Source: Capnocytophaga sputigena (lineage in GTDB: Bacteria > Bacteroidota > Bacteroidia > Flavobacteriales > Flavobacteriaceae). Taken from it: a stretch of DNA of 64,000 nucleotides. Below, in pieces: positions 24,463 through 34,172 of this stretch. Both the position numbers and the translations under genes were made by a program. The notes under the pieces are model-generated. The model had not been told where the DNA came from and made no database searches. It saw only the letters and a list, made by a program, of their open reading frames with translations. Within the stretch, counting starts at the first letter, position 1. The number at the start of each line of letters is the position of its first letter. The stretch is from positions 1-64,000 of the forward strand of contig NZ_UAVP01000007.1 of the NCBI RefSeq assembly GCF_900446695.1, in the 5' to 3' direction.

Positions 24463-25152
24463 ATGGCAAAATTAACAAAGAAACACAAAGAAGCTCTTGC
24501 AAAAGTTGATAGCAACAAGCTATATTCACTCAAAGAGGCTTCAGCATTATTGAAAGAAATCACTTACACTAAATTTGATGCTTCTGTAGATATTGCAGTG
24601 CGTTTAGGGGTAGACCCACGTAAAGCAAACCAAATGGTACGCGGTGTAGTTACGCTTCCTCACGGAACTGGTAAAGATGTTCGTGTACTCGCATTAGTAA
24701 CTCCAGATAAAGAAGCTGAAGCTAAAGCTGCTGGAGCAGACTATGTAGGGCTTGATGAATATCTACAAAAAATCAAAGACGGCTGGACTGATGTAGACGT
24801 AATCGTTACTATGCCTGCTGTAATGGGTAAATTAGGTCCTTTAGGACGTGTGCTCGGCCCTCGCGGATTGATGCCAAACCCTAAAACCGGTACTGTTACT
24901 ATGGAAATTGGTAAAGCTGTACAAGAAGTGAAATCTGGTAAAATTGATTTCCGTGTAGATAAAACAGGTATCGTACACGCTTCTATCGGTAAAGTATCAT
25001 TCACAGCCGATAAAATTGTAGACAACGCTAACGAGTTGATCCAAACATTAATAAAGATGAAACCTACCGCTGCTAAAGGTACATATATGAAATCTATTTA
25101 TCTTTCATCTACTATGAGCCCAAGTGTAGCTGTAGATCCTAAAACAGTTTAA
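24463..25152 (+). CDS. rplA: 50S ribosomal protein L1
   Basis: 229 residues with the L1 signatures: [34 protein letters not shown], and [15 protein letters not shown]. It forms the mobile L1 stalk; in many bacteria L1 represses its own operon by binding the leader mRNA, but I did not identify a mimic site here. Confidence 0.97.
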   Translation: MAKLTKKHKEALAKVDSNKLYSLKEASALLKEITYTKFDASVDIAVRLGVDPRKANQMVRGVVTLPHGTGKDVRVLALVTPDKEAEAKAAGADYVGLDEYLQKIKDGWTDVDVIVTMPAVMGKLGPLGRVLGPRGLMPNPKTGTVTMEIGKAVQEVKSGKIDFRVDKTGIVHASIGKVSFTADKIVDNANELIQTLIKMKPTAAKGTYMKSIYLSSTMSPSVAVDPKTV

Positions 25153-25174
25153 TTTGTAGTTAAAAACCGAAATT

Positions 25175-25690
25175 ATGACAAGAGAAGAAAAATCATTAGT
25201 AATAGATAATTTAACTGCACAGTTAGCTGAAAATAACGTTATTTATGTAGCAGATTTAACTGGTTTGAACGCTCAGGAAACAACGGCTTTACGTCGTGCT
25301 TGTTTCAAAGCGAATATCAAATTAGCAGTTGTGAAAAATACCTTGCTTTCTAAAGCAATGGAGGCTTCAGAGAAAGAATTTGGCGAATTGCCAAGCATTC
25401 TCAAAGGCAACACTTCTTTGATGTATGCTGAAGTAGGTAATGTACCTGCAAAACTCATCAAAGAATTCCGTAAAAAATCAGATAAACCTATTTTGAAAGG
25501 AGCTTATGTAGATGCAGCTGTATTTATTGGTGATAGCCAATTAGATGCATTAGCAGCTCTCAAATCTAAAAACGAAGTTATTGGCGATATCATCGGATTG
25601 CTCCAATCTCCTGCCAAAAACGTTGTTTCAGCTCTCAAATCGGGTGGCGGCAAATTGGCTGGTATCATCAAAACTTTATCTGAAAAGTAA
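25175..25690 (+). CDS. rplJ: 50S ribosomal protein L10
   Basis: 171 residues. MTREEKSLVIDNLTAQL and VIYVADLTGLNAQETTALRR are typical of the N-terminal rRNA-binding domain; the C-terminal helix that binds L12 dimers is GKLAGIIKTLSEK at the end. Base of the ribosomal stalk. Precedes rplL by 53 bases. Confidence 0.97.
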   Translation: MTREEKSLVIDNLTAQLAENNVIYVADLTGLNAQETTALRRACFKANIKLAVVKNTLLSKAMEASEKEFGELPSILKGNTSLMYAEVGNVPAKLIKEFRKKSDKPILKGAYVDAAVFIGDSQLDALAALKSKNEVIGDIIGLLQSPAKNVVSALKSGGGKLAGIIKTLSEK

Positions 25691-25743
25691 AACAGAACAC
25701 ACAGAATTTATTTTTAAACAATTAAACAAAAACGATAGAAAAA

Positions 25744-26124
25744 ATGGCAGATTTAAAAAATTTCGCAGAACAATTAGTAAACTTAACCGTTAAAGAAGTA
25801 AACGAGCTTGCTCAAATCTTGAAAGAAGAGTATGGCATCGAGCCAGCTGCAGCAGCAGTAGCAGTAGCAGCAGGTCCAGCAGCAGGTGGTGCTGGTGAAG
25901 CAGCCGCTGAAAAAACAGAATTTGATGTATTCTTGAAATCAGCAGGTGCTAACAAATTAGCGGTTGTTAAATTAGTAAAAGATCTTACAGGTCTTGGACT
26001 TAAAGAAGCTAAAGAAGTAGTAGACGGCGCTCCTTCAAAAGTGAAAGAAGGTGTTTCTAAAGAAGAAGCTGAAGGGCTTAAAAAATCTTTAGAAGAAGCT
26101 GGTGCTGAAGTAGAATTGAAATAA
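25744..26124 (+). CDS. rplL: 50S ribosomal protein L7/L12
   Basis: 126 residues. An N-terminal dimerisation helix ([20 protein letters not shown]), an Ala-rich hinge [20 protein letters not shown], and a C-terminal domain with [20 protein letters not shown] and [18 protein letters not shown]. It recruits translation GTPases. Confidence 0.97.
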   Translation: MADLKNFAEQLVNLTVKEVNELAQILKEEYGIEPAAAAVAVAAGPAAGGAGEAAAEKTEFDVFLKSAGANKLAVVKLVKDLTGLGLKEAKEVVDGAPSKVKEGVSKEEAEGLKKSLEEAGAEVELK

Positions 26125-26145
26125 TTTTACTTATAAACCCTATAA

Positions 26146-26182
26146 GGTTTAGGTCTTTTTCAATGGCAAAAAGACCTAAACC
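26146..26182 (+). terminator. rplL-rpoB intergenic hairpin (attenuator candidate)
   Basis: A perfect 15-bp stem GGTTTAGGTCTTTTT with its complement around CAATGGC. It is followed only by ATTTTG, a weak T-run, so it would reduce rather than abolish read-through into rpoB. The remaining bases of the 273-base rplL-rpoB gap show no convincing TAnnTTTG box. Confidence 0.65.
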
Positions 26183-26397
26183 ATTTTGTAATTTAAAGCA
26201 ACAATACAACAACAATATAATGGTAAGACTTATCTTGCCAACCCTCAAACAAACAACTCATCAACTTTAAGCAAAGTCTGCAATAGTCTTTCCCACTACA
26301 AACTTTGTTTGAGCTTCAAAATAATAATTGCTGTTAAAAGCTAACTGACTAACAACTTACTACTAACACACTAAACAATAATATTAAAGTAAAGAAA

Positions 26398-29300
26398 ATG
26401 CTTACGAATCAAACCGCAAGAGTCAATTTTGCTTCTGTGAAACACGTTCCTGAATATCCTGACTTTTTGGATATTCAAATCAAATCGTTTCAAGAGTTCT
26501 TTCAGATGGAAACCAAGTCGGAAGACCGAGTTCACGAGGGATTATACCAAACCTTTAAGGAAAACTTCCCTATATCCGATACTCGTAACCAATTCGTATT
26601 GGAGTTTCTCGACTATTTCGTAGACCCTCCTCGCTACTCTATACAAGAGTGTATTGAGCGTGGTCTTACCTATAGCGTGCCTCTGAAAGCCCGATTGAAG
26701 CTCTATTGCACCGACCCTGAGCACGAAGATTTTGAAACTATCGTACAAGATGTATACTTGGGAACTGTGCCTTATATGACTTCCAGCGGAACTTTCGTTA
26801 TCAACGGTGCTGAACGCGTGGTGGTTTCTCAATTACACCGTTCTCCTGGGGTATTCTTCGGTCAGTCATTTCACGCTAATGGTACTAAACTCTACTCTGC
26901 ACGTATCATCCCTTTCAAAGGTTCGTGGATTGAGTTCGCTACCGACATCAACAATGTGATGTACGCTTATATCGACCGTAAAAAGAAATTGCCAGTAACT
27001 ACACTCTTCCGTGCAATTGGATTTGAACGCGATAAAGATATATTAGAAATATTCGACCTTGCCGAAGAAATCAAAGTTTCTAAAACAGGGCTTAAAAAAT
27101 ACATTGGTCGCCGTTTGGCTGCTCGTGTACTTAACACTTGGCACGAGGACTTCGTAGACGAAGATACAGGTGAAGTAGTATCTATTGAGCGTAATGAAAT
27201 TATCCTCGACCGCGATACAGTACTCGACGAAGATAACACTCAAGAAATCTTAGAAGCCGATGTAAAAACTATTCTTCTCCACAAAGAAGATAGTCAAGCT
27301 ACTGATTATACGATTATTCACAATACTTTACAAAAAGACCCTACAAACTCTGAAAAAGAAGCGGTAGAACATATTTACCGACAATTGCGTAACGCCGAAC
27401 CACCCGATGAAGAAACAGCTCGCGGTATTATCGACAAGCTCTTCTTCTCAGACCAACGTTATAACTTAGGGGATGTAGGTCGTTACCGTATCAATAAAAA
27501 ATTAGGGTTAGATACCCCTATGGAAAAGCAAGTGCTTACCAAAGAGGATATCATCACCATCGTAAAATATTTGATTGAGCTCATCAACTCTAAAGCAGAG
27601 GTAGATGATATCGACCACTTGTCTAACCGCCGTGTGCGCACGGTAGGAGAGCAGTTGGCAGCTCAGTTTGGTGTAGGTCTTTCTCGTATGTCACGCACTA
27701 TCCGCGAACGTATGAACGTACGTGATAACGAGGTATTTACACCTATTGATTTGATTAATGCTAAGACTCTTTCGTCTGTAATCAACTCGTTCTTTGGTAC
27801 AAACCAATTATCTCAGTTTATGGATCAAACAAACCCATTAGCCGAGATTACTCACAAACGCCGTTTATCAGCTTTAGGACCTGGAGGTTTATCACGTGAA
27901 CGTGCAGGTTTTGAGGTGCGCGACGTACACTATACTCACTACGGACGCTTGTGTCCAATTGAAACTCCTGAGGGACCAAACATAGGTTTGATTTCATCAT
28001 TAGCGGTATTTTCTAAAGTAAATGGTATGGGCTTTATTGAGACCCCTTACCACAAAGTTACTAACGGAAAGGTAGATCTTAAAGATATGACTTACCTTAC
28101 TGCTGAAGATGAAGAAGGACTTAAAATTGGTATGGCAAATATCGCATTAGACGATAAAGCTAATATCATTGAGGAAAAAGTGGTTGTAAAAGAAGATGGT
28201 GACTTCCCTGTAATCGAACCTAACGAAGTACAATATATAGACGTGGCGCCTAACCAAATCGCTTCTATTTCAGCTTCTCTTATTCCGTTCTTGGAACACG
28301 ACGACGCGAACCGTGCGTTGATGGGTTCAAATATGATGCGCCAAGCAGTGCCTTTGTTGAAACCAGAAGCTCCTATTGTAGGTACAGGTTTGGAACGCCG
28401 TATAGCATCGGATGCTCGTGTGCTGATGAATGCTGAACGCGATGGGGTAGTAGATTATGTAGATGCTGAAAAAATCATCATTACTTACGACCGTACTGAT
28501 GAAGAAAAACTCGTGAGTTTCGACCCTGATGAAACAGTATACAACCTTATCAAATTCCAAAAAACTAACCAAGGTACTTGTATCAACCTTAAGCCAATTG
28601 TAGAAAAAGGCGAACGTGTGAAAAAAGGACAAGTGCTTTGTGAAGGTTATGCTACCGAAAATGGAGAGTTAGCACTTGGTCGCAATATGAAAGTAGCGTT
28701 TATGCCTTGGAAAGGGTATAACTTCGAGGATGCGATTGTAATCTCAGAACGCGCTGTACGCGACGATATTTTCACCTCTATCCATATTGATGAGTATGCA
28801 CTTGAAGTGCGCGACACTAAGTTAGGAGCTGAAGAACTTACCAATGATATCCCTAACGTATCAGAAGATGCTACTAAGGATTTGGATGAAAATGGTATGA
28901 TTCGCATTGGTGCCGAAGTACGCCCTGGAGATATTCTTATAGGTAAAATTACTCCTAAAGGAGAATCTGATCCTACTCCTGAAGAAAAACTCCTCCGCGC
29001 TATCTTTGGTGATAAAGCAGGTGATGTAAAAGATGCTTCTCTAAAAGCCTCTCCTTCACTCTACGGGGTAGTAATCGACAAGAAATTGTTCTCTCGCGCA
29101 GTAAAAGATAAACGCAAACGTAGTAAAGATAAAGAAGATGTAGCGCAATTAGAAGCCGACTATAATGCTAAATTCGAGGCACTTCGTACTAAATTGTTAG
29201 AAAAACTATTTAGCTTAGTAGCCGAAAAAACCTCAGAAGGCGTAGTGAACGACCTTGGTGAAGAGATTGTACCTAAAGGTAAGAAATACAGCAAAAAAGT

Positions 29301-30207
29301 ACTTGAAGGCATTGAAGATTACGCTCACCTTACTTCTGCAGGTTGGACTGATGATAAACATATCAACGGACTTATAGACGACCTCTTGCACAACTACCGC
29401 ATTCGCGAAAACGACTTGCAAGGTATGTTGCGCCGTGATAAATTCACTATCGCTGTGGGTGACGAATTGCCTGCAGGTATCCTCAAATTAGCTAAGATTT
29501 ACGTGGCTAAGAAACGTAAGTTAAAAGTAGGGGATAAGATGGCAGGTCGCCACGGTAACAAGGGTATCGTAGCGCGTATCGTTCGCGATGAGGATATGCC
29601 ATTCCTTGAAGACGGAACTCCGGTAGATATCGTGTTGAACCCACTTGGGGTACCTTCACGTATGAACATCGGTCAGATATACGAAACTGTATTGGGTTGG
29701 GCAGGACAAAAACTCGGTAAGAAGTTTGCAACTCCTATCTTCGATGGAGCATCGCTTGAGCAAATCAATGAGCTTACCGATGAAGCAGGCGTACCGCGTT
29801 TCGGTCATACTTACCTATACGATGGTGGTACAGGCGAACGTTTCGACCAAAAAGCCACTGTAGGGGTTATTTATATGATCAAACTCGGACATATGATTGA
29901 CGATAAGATGCACGCGCGTTCTATCGGTCCGTACTCACTCATCACACAACAACCATTGGGAGGTAAAGCCCAATTTGGTGGTCAGCGTTTTGGAGAGATG
30001 GAGGTATGGGCATTAGAGGCTTATGGAGCATCTAGTACCTTACGCGAAATCTTAACAGTAAAATCCGATGATGTAGTAGGTCGTGCCAAAACTTACGAAG
30101 CGATTGTAAAAGGTGAGACAATGCCAGAACCAGGCTTGCCAGAATCTTTCAACGTATTGATGCACGAGCTTAAAGGTCTTGGATTAGATATTCGACTTGA
30201 AGAATAA
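26398..30207 (+). CDS. rpoB: DNA-directed RNA polymerase subunit beta
   Basis: 1269 residues, full-length for Bacteroidota. Conserved segments include the rifampicin region [20 protein letters not shown] (near 468-487) followed by [13 protein letters not shown]. The residues whose mutation gives rifampicin resistance elsewhere (Asp, His and Ser) are wild type, so a susceptible allele is predicted. [28 protein letters not shown] and the C-terminal [20 protein letters not shown] are also present. Oddity: rpoC does not follow. A long hairpin terminates transcription 60 bases after the stop and unrelated accessory genes begin. Confidence 0.98.
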   Translation: MLTNQTARVNFASVKHVPEYPDFLDIQIKSFQEFFQMETKSEDRVHEGLYQTFKENFPISDTRNQFVLEFLDYFVDPPRYSIQECIERGLTYSVPLKARLKLYCTDPEHEDFETIVQDVYLGTVPYMTSSGTFVINGAERVVVSQLHRSPGVFFGQSFHANGTKLYSARIIPFKGSWIEFATDINNVMYAYIDRKKKLPVTTLFRAIGFERDKDILEIFDLAEEIKVSKTGLKKYIGRRLAARVLNTWHEDFVDEDTGEVVSIERNEIILDRDTVLDEDNTQEILEADVKTILLHKEDSQATDYTIIHNTLQKDPTNSEKEAVEHIYRQLRNAEPPDEETARGIIDKLFFSDQRYNLGDVGRYRINKKLGLDTPMEKQVLTKEDIITIVKYLIELINSKAEVDDIDHLSNRRVRTVGEQLAAQFGVGLSRMSRTIRERMNVRDNEVFTPIDLINAKTLSSVINSFFGTNQLSQFMDQTNPLAEITHKRRLSALGPGGLSRERAGFEVRDVHYTHYGRLCPIETPEGPNIGLISSLAVFSKVNGMGFIETPYHKVTNGKVDLKDMTYLTAEDEEGLKIGMANIALDDKANIIEEKVVVKEDGDFPVIEPNEVQYIDVAPNQIASISASLIPFLEHDDANRALMGSNMMRQAVPLLKPEAPIVGTGLERRIASDARVLMNAERDGVVDYVDAEKIIITYDRTDEEKLVSFDPDETVYNLIKFQKTNQGTCINLKPIVEKGERVKKGQVLCEGYATENGELALGRNMKVAFMPWKGYNFEDAIVISERAVRDDIFTSIHIDEYALEVRDTKLGAEELTNDIPNVSEDATKDLDENGMIRIGAEVRPGDILIGKITPKGESDPTPEEKLLRAIFGDKAGDVKDASLKASPSLYGVVIDKKLFSRAVKDKRKRSKDKEDVAQLEADYNAKFEALRTKLLEKLFSLVAEKTSEGVVNDLGEEIVPKGKKYSKKVLEGIEDYAHLTSAGWTDDKHINGLIDDLLHNYRIRENDLQGMLRRDKFTIAVGDELPAGILKLAKIYVAKKRKLKVGDKMAGRHGNKGIVARIVRDEDMPFLEDGTPVDIVLNPLGVPSRMNIGQIYETVLGWAGQKLGKKFATPIFDGASLEQINELTDEAGVPRFGHTYLYDGGTGERFDQKATVGVIYMIKLGHMIDDKMHARSIGPYSLITQQPLGGKAQFGGQRFGEMEVWALEAYGASSTLREILTVKSDDVVGRAKTYEAIVKGETMPEPGLPESFNVLMHELKGLGLDIRLEE

Positions 30208-30265
30208 TGATTAATTACAACTGACGAATTACAAATAATAAGTGATTCGTCAGTCATTAGAAATA

Positions 30266-30306
30266 AAATTCCAAACTATTGAATATTCAGTAGTTTGGAA
30301 TTTTTG
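30266..30306 (+). terminator. terminator of the rpoB operon
   Basis: A 19-bp stem (AAATTCCAAACTATTGAAT with ATTCAGTAGTTTGGAATTT, one G-T-type mismatch) followed by TTTTTG. Just before it a second hairpin, CTGACGAAT...ATTCGTCAG (30220-30253), is present. It shows that the rpoB transcript is meant to end here. Confidence 0.85.
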
Positions 30307-30337
30307 TTTCTTGCAAAGGGAAAGTTTTTTTAATATA

Positions 30338-30368
30338 TTGGTTAATTCGCTAATTATGTTTACCTTTG
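30338..30368 (+). promoter_or_regulatory. promoter of the immunity-type gene cluster
   Basis: TTG (30338-30340), a 20-base spacer and TACCTTTG (30361-30368), 27 bases before the first gene's ATG. The tightly spaced genes from 30396 to 34856 could form one transcript. Confidence 0.7.
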
Positions 30369-30395
30369 CTCTCATTATCAGTTTATTTATTGAAT

Positions 30396-30827
30396 ATGAA
30401 TTTTATTACTGAAAACCAAACCGAGTATCAAGCCCTCTTTACCTTTTGGGGTGACGAAGAGGCTGAAGTTGTGGTCTGTTTTGATGCCAAACGCCACTTT
30501 ACAGAAGAAGAAAAGCAAGAAGTATTTCGGCAAGTAGCAACCAAAGTACAATGGTTGGAGGGCAACAAGGAAGCTGTTCTGCAGTTTCTGCTCAAAAATG
30601 AAGAGGTAAGAGAACTTTTTGAAGTAGCCCAAGAAGACCTTGAAGAAGAAATTACTGAAGAGCAATTTTGCGAAGCTGTGTATTTCTATGATTTGTATTG
30701 TGAAGTAGGTGAAGACCTCGTCTGCACTTTTGATGTGGATACTGACCCTGATTACTTTTTGGGGCATCTGGTGAATATCAGGCTCGATGATAACTATCAA
30801 CTTCATTTAGAAACGATTAGTGGATAA
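30396..30827 (+). CDS. DUF2262-like immunity-type protein
   Basis: 143 residues from the ATG at 30396 (MNFITENQTEYQALFTFWGD). It is acidic, with an aromatic-rich alpha/beta pattern: FDAKRHFTEEEKQEVF, EAVYFYDLYCEVGEDLVCTF, and the C-terminal YFLGHLVNIRLDDNYQLHLE. The final F-x-GH-x-[IV]-x-[IV]-x-x-D pattern is what I associate with DUF2262. Such proteins are often found in arrays of polymorphic-toxin immunity genes. First gene after its own promoter, and immediately before the SUKH gene. Confidence 0.65.
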   Translation: MNFITENQTEYQALFTFWGDEEAEVVVCFDAKRHFTEEEKQEVFRQVATKVQWLEGNKEAVLQFLLKNEEVRELFEVAQEDLEEEITEEQFCEAVYFYDLYCEVGEDLVCTFDVDTDPDYFLGHLVNIRLDDNYQLHLETISG

Positions 30828-30834
30828 TAAATCT

Positions 30835-31317
30835 ATGAAAAACCTTACTTTTGAGAAATATGGCTTGAGTCCAGAGAAAGTGGAACAGCTCAGAGCTTAT
30901 AAGATTTTGCCCGATAAACAAACCCTAAAAAACCTCATCAAAGCCTACGAAACGGACAAGGCGGAAGAAACAGAAATTGCTGATTTTCAGAGAGAGCTGA
31001 GCCAGCCTATCGATGAGGAATATATTCGTTTTCTGTTGGAGCACAATGGAGGCATTCCTTCTAAAAACAGGGTGAAAGGCAGTAAGGTGGTAATAGACCG
31101 CTTTTTGGCTTTTCGGTCGGCTTATAAGTTTCATTCGCTGATAGACTTGTATCCTGACTTTCAGAAACAAGGAATACCGATTGCGCGCACTCCTGCGGGC
31201 GATACACTTCTATTAGCAGAAGACCAGCAAATCTATCTCTTCAATCACAATATTCAGGACGTAGAGCCAAACCCTATTGCTACTTCTTTTGCCAATTTAC
31301 TAATGAAACTTTATTAA
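30835..31317 (+). CDS. SMI1/KNR4 (SUKH) family protein
   Basis: 160 residues from the ATG at 30835; a GTG at 30820 overlaps the previous gene. The SUKH pattern is clear: EEYIRFLLEHNGGIPSKN (the LxxxNGG turn), a middle strand FLAFRSAYKFHSLIDLY, then IPIARTPAGDTLLLAEDQQI with the GD turn, YLFNHN and the C-terminal helix SFANLLMKLY. SUKH proteins are a major immunity-protein superfamily against polymorphic toxins, though many are free-standing. No toxin gene is adjacent. Confidence 0.85.
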   Translation: MKNLTFEKYGLSPEKVEQLRAYKILPDKQTLKNLIKAYETDKAEETEIADFQRELSQPIDEEYIRFLLEHNGGIPSKNRVKGSKVVIDRFLAFRSAYKFHSLIDLYPDFQKQGIPIARTPAGDTLLLAEDQQIYLFNHNIQDVEPNPIATSFANLLMKLY

Positions 31318-31323
31318 TTTGCA

Positions 31324-31653
31324 ATGATTGATTACACTCCCAAAGAACACGGCTGGGCAACGGTAACTATTAGCAATGGCACTGCCGAAATAGCTTTTGT
31401 AGCCTCTTACTTGCACGATAGTAGGCAGGATTTGATACGCTCGGTAGCAACCTTAGAAAAGTACAAAGAAGCAACCGTTGTTTTTCAAGATGAACCCGAT
31501 GGTTATGTACTTCACTTAGAGCGCGATGACAAGCATTGCCATTATACCCTTCATTCTTTTAAAGATTATGACCCAACAGCCCTTTGCGAATTGGTTTTAG
31601 AAGGAAACATCAGTTTAGCGAGTTATAAAAACGACATAGCAAAGATTAAATAA
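31324..31653 (+). CDS. hypothetical immunity-type protein
   Basis: 109 residues, alpha/beta: WATVTISNGTAEIAFVASYL, LIRSVATLEKYKEATVVFQD, GYVLHLERDDKHCHYTLHSF, then a short C-terminal helix. I do not recognise the family. Six bases after the SUKH gene, six before the next. Its last ten codons (YKNDIAKIK region) are repeated at 32090-32121 ahead of the second copy of the following gene, so the duplication breakpoint lies in its 3' end. Confidence 0.65.
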   Translation: MIDYTPKEHGWATVTISNGTAEIAFVASYLHDSRQDLIRSVATLEKYKEATVVFQDEPDGYVLHLERDDKHCHYTLHSFKDYDPTALCELVLEGNISLASYKNDIAKIK

Positions 31654-31659
31654 CACTAT

Positions 31660-32031
31660 ATGGAAATTACACAATCCCTTAAAACAGAAATATATCACAC
31701 TCTTGCGGACTTTTTAGAAGCCTATAAAGCCGAAGATACTCAAGTATTAGCTGAAAAATTTGATATTTCAGGAGAATTTTTAGAAGAAATCTATGAAATG
31801 CTTGACTTTGTAGAAGACAAAAGCGTATTACACCTCTTTCCTATAGAAGAAATGGATAAAGAAGAAGGCGGAGGGGTGAATTTAGAGGTGTATAACTTCA
31901 ACAATGATGATACCGCTGTAGGAGTAGAAGCCCACTTATGGGATGATCAAGAATATTTTGCCATCATCAAAGGATATTACAACCTTAGTGACCAATTTCC
32001 TAAGTTTGTATTTCACTACTTTAGTTGTTAA
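31660..32031 (+). CDS. paralogous small protein, copy 1
   Basis: 123 residues. The first 65 are nearly identical to the gene at 32132 (MEITQSLKTEIYHTLADFLEAY, then VLAEKFDISGEFLEEIYEML and FVEDKSVLHLFPIEEMD). The C-terminal half diverges (VYNFNNDDTAVGVEAHLWDD) except for the end FPKFVFHYF. The fold looks like an N-terminal helical pair followed by four strands. Family not recognised; the context suggests an immunity-type protein, with the variable C-terminal half a candidate partner-binding face. Confidence 0.65.
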   Translation: MEITQSLKTEIYHTLADFLEAYKAEDTQVLAEKFDISGEFLEEIYEMLDFVEDKSVLHLFPIEEMDKEEGGGVNLEVYNFNNDDTAVGVEAHLWDDQEYFAIIKGYYNLSDQFPKFVFHYFSC

Positions 32032-32131
32032 TACACCCGTTGAGGCTATCTGAAAAGTCTCAAAATTGCTTTTGCGTCGCTATACTTTTGCAAGTTATAA
32101 AAACGATATAGCAAAGATTAAATAACACTAT

Positions 32132-32503
32132 ATGGAAATTACACAAGCCCTTAAAACAGAAATTTACTACGCCCTTACCGATTTTTTAAATGCTTATAAA
32201 TCGCAAAATACCCAAGTATTAGCTGAAAAGTTTGGTGTTTCGGGAGCGTTTTTAGAAGAAATCAATGAGACTCTTGATTTTGTAGAAGACAAAAGCGTGT
32301 TACACCTCTTTCCTATAGAAGATATAGATAAGGAAGTGAATAAACTACGCGAACTGACCTTGTATAAAGATAAAAAGATGAATAAACTTGTGGTAGAGGC
32401 TTGTGTATATAATGATAAAAATGAATGTATAGGGCTTATGGTAGGTGATTATCCTTTATTTGAACATTTGCCTAAGTTTGTGTTTACTTATTTTGATGTA
32501 TAA
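32132..32503 (+). CDS. paralogous small protein, copy 2
   Basis: 123 residues; paralogue of 31660-32031 (MEITQALKTEIYYALTDFLNAY). The 40 bases upstream are also copied from upstream of copy 1. The 32032-32131 gap contains TACTTTTG (32083-32090), a possible -7 box, without a well-placed -33 box. The C-terminal half (LYKDKKMNKLVVEACVYND) differs strongly from copy 1. Confidence 0.65.
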   Translation: MEITQALKTEIYYALTDFLNAYKSQNTQVLAEKFGVSGAFLEEINETLDFVEDKSVLHLFPIEDIDKEVNKLRELTLYKDKKMNKLVVEACVYNDKNECIGLMVGDYPLFEHLPKFVFTYFDV

Positions 32504-32571
32504 ATAAAAGAACAATTTCCTCAGCTTGCAAAAGCTCTTTCTAAACAAGGTAAAAGATAAAATTAATTAAA

Positions 32572-33633
32572 ATGATACGTAATATAGCACTTATTTTCTT
32601 TTTGCTTATATTATCTGCTTGTAGCAAACAATCAGGAGAAGACGAACAGCAGAAAGGGTATTATTATACGGGAAGTCTCTTTGAACCTTATATAGCTCAG
32701 GGGTCTATTTTCACAAGAGAAGTTAAAAATATGCCTTTAGCAACGAACTCGGCTGCCATAGCAGCTTATATGCCTAAAATGCCCGCTGAATATCTGCCTG
32801 AAAGATTTAAAAAAACGGTACTAACAACACTGAGTACAACATCTTATAACATCCCTATTTATGTGGTAGATTCTAATAACCCTCATCAGGAATATGCTTA
32901 TTTTGAATCTAAAGATAATAGAGTTATTTACAAACAAGATCTTATTAAGTATACTACGGGGCGTATACCCTTGCCTAAATATGCACAACCAGCAGGCGGA
33001 GGAGATAGAGCTTTTGCTGTTTATGACAGAGCAACAGGAATAATGCGAGAATATTTTTACGCTGTTAAAGATGAGAAAGGGACTTGGCATTTTGCTGCTT
33101 CGGGATATTTTAAAGCAAAACCAAACTTTAAAGATTTGGGTAAAGACAACTTTGCAATGCAACACACCACAGGAGGGTCGGCAGTAGTGTGTATGCTCAA
33201 TCCACTCTCTCAAATAGGCATTGCAGAGGCGCGAAAAGGTGAGATATGCCACGCGCTATCCTTTACTATTGCCAATGCAGGGAAAGGTTTTTCTTATCCA
33301 GCAAAACAAGGAGATGGCACTTCAACAAACCCTAATGCCCCGTTGGAAGGGCAATGGTTTCGGATAGACCCTAACATAGACCTTAACAAGTTAAAACTTC
33401 GTCCTTTTACCCTTTTGGTAGCCAAAGCAGTACAGAAATATGGAGGTTATGCAGCCGATAAGAATCTTTTTTGCCACGCCTTTACTGCTGAACACCCTAT
33501 AAACGAAATGGTACAAGGCAAACCTAATCCTTGGGAAAAAGGAGGGGATATTTATGAGAAATACAACGGAATAGACCTTAATGATTTCCCTTGGCATCTT
33601 ACCCAATGGGCGCCCGTTGATTGGGGGAAATAG
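32572..33633 (+). CDS. secreted lipoprotein of unknown function
   Basis: 353 residues. Lipoprotein signal peptide MIRNIALIFFLLILSACSKQ, with the lipobox L-S-A-C (Cys17). The mature protein contains IPIYVVDSNNPHQEYAYF, an AGGGDRAFAVYDRATGIMRE segment, HTTGGSAVVCMLNPLSQIGI, then EARKGEICHALSFTI, GQWFRIDPNIDL and AKAVQKYGGYAADKN. This last series is similar in order to secreted actinobacterial proteins I recall with a 'G.I.HAL' and 'A.A.QkYG.yv.D' pattern. Activity unknown. It sits in the middle of the immunity-type array, 68 bases after copy 2 of the paralogous pair. Confidence 0.75.
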   Translation: MIRNIALIFFLLILSACSKQSGEDEQQKGYYYTGSLFEPYIAQGSIFTREVKNMPLATNSAAIAAYMPKMPAEYLPERFKKTVLTTLSTTSYNIPIYVVDSNNPHQEYAYFESKDNRVIYKQDLIKYTTGRIPLPKYAQPAGGGDRAFAVYDRATGIMREYFYAVKDEKGTWHFAASGYFKAKPNFKDLGKDNFAMQHTTGGSAVVCMLNPLSQIGIAEARKGEICHALSFTIANAGKGFSYPAKQGDGTSTNPNAPLEGQWFRIDPNIDLNKLKLRPFTLLVAKAVQKYGGYAADKNLFCHAFTAEHPINEMVQGKPNPWEKGGDIYEKYNGIDLNDFPWHLTQWAPVDWGK

Positions 33634-33665
33634 AACATCAAAAAGTTCTCTAAACAACATAAAGT

Positions 33666-34163
33666 ATGGTAGATATAACGCCTTTCTTAAGTGAAAATGT
33701 AAAAAAGCACTTCATTACCTTGCCTGCTTCTCATCAAAAAGAGTGGGTAAGCTATATTAATGAGGCTAAAAAGGAAGAAACACGCCTTAAAAGAGTGCTG
33801 AAAATGCAAATGTCGTTCTGTGAGAAGTATACATTGGAGGGAGAACCCCAAGTTATTAATCTGTTAGAGGAAATTATTAATATTAATTCGCAAGAAGGGA
33901 ATGCGCTTGCAGAGGCTTTTATAAGTGCTATAGGTAATAACCATAGTGGTGTGTATTGTGTGGCATATAAGTGGGCAATTGCTTTTTTGGTGCAATGGTA
34001 CCAAAACTCTGAACCTAGCAGTATGCGTGCTATAGCTATATATGGGATTCTAAACGACCTTTACTACTTTGATCCTATAGAAGAACAAGCTGCTAATGCA
34101 GATAATACAACCATAAAGGAAGAGATAAAACAACTGTTAGCGCTTTTTGCGGATAAGAATTAA
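33666..34163 (+). CDS. YdeI/OmpD-associated-type N-terminus joined to a helical C-terminal domain
   Basis: 165 residues. Residues 1-55 (FITLPASHQKEWVSYINEAK, KEETRLKRVLKMQ) match the YdeI/OmdA pattern L-[SP]-x-SH-[RQ]-x-E-[YW]-[IV]-x-[WY]-I-x-EAKK-x-ETR. From about 60 the sequence changes to helical pairs, ALAEAFISAIGNN and YKWAIAFLVQWYQ, typical of HEAT-like immunity domains. It is either a fusion or a family I do not know whole. Spaced 32 bases after the lipoprotein gene and 9 before the next. Confidence 0.6.
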   Translation: MVDITPFLSENVKKHFITLPASHQKEWVSYINEAKKEETRLKRVLKMQMSFCEKYTLEGEPQVINLLEEIININSQEGNALAEAFISAIGNNHSGVYCVAYKWAIAFLVQWYQNSEPSSMRAIAIYGILNDLYYFDPIEEQAANADNTTIKEEIKQLLALFADKN

Positions 34164-34172
34164 ATATTAAAA

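Noticed and set aside
30207-30340. Assembly misjoin after rpoB
   Set aside because: A well-formed terminator directly follows rpoB and a separate good promoter begins the next unit, as expected for a real junction; it still needs read evidence.
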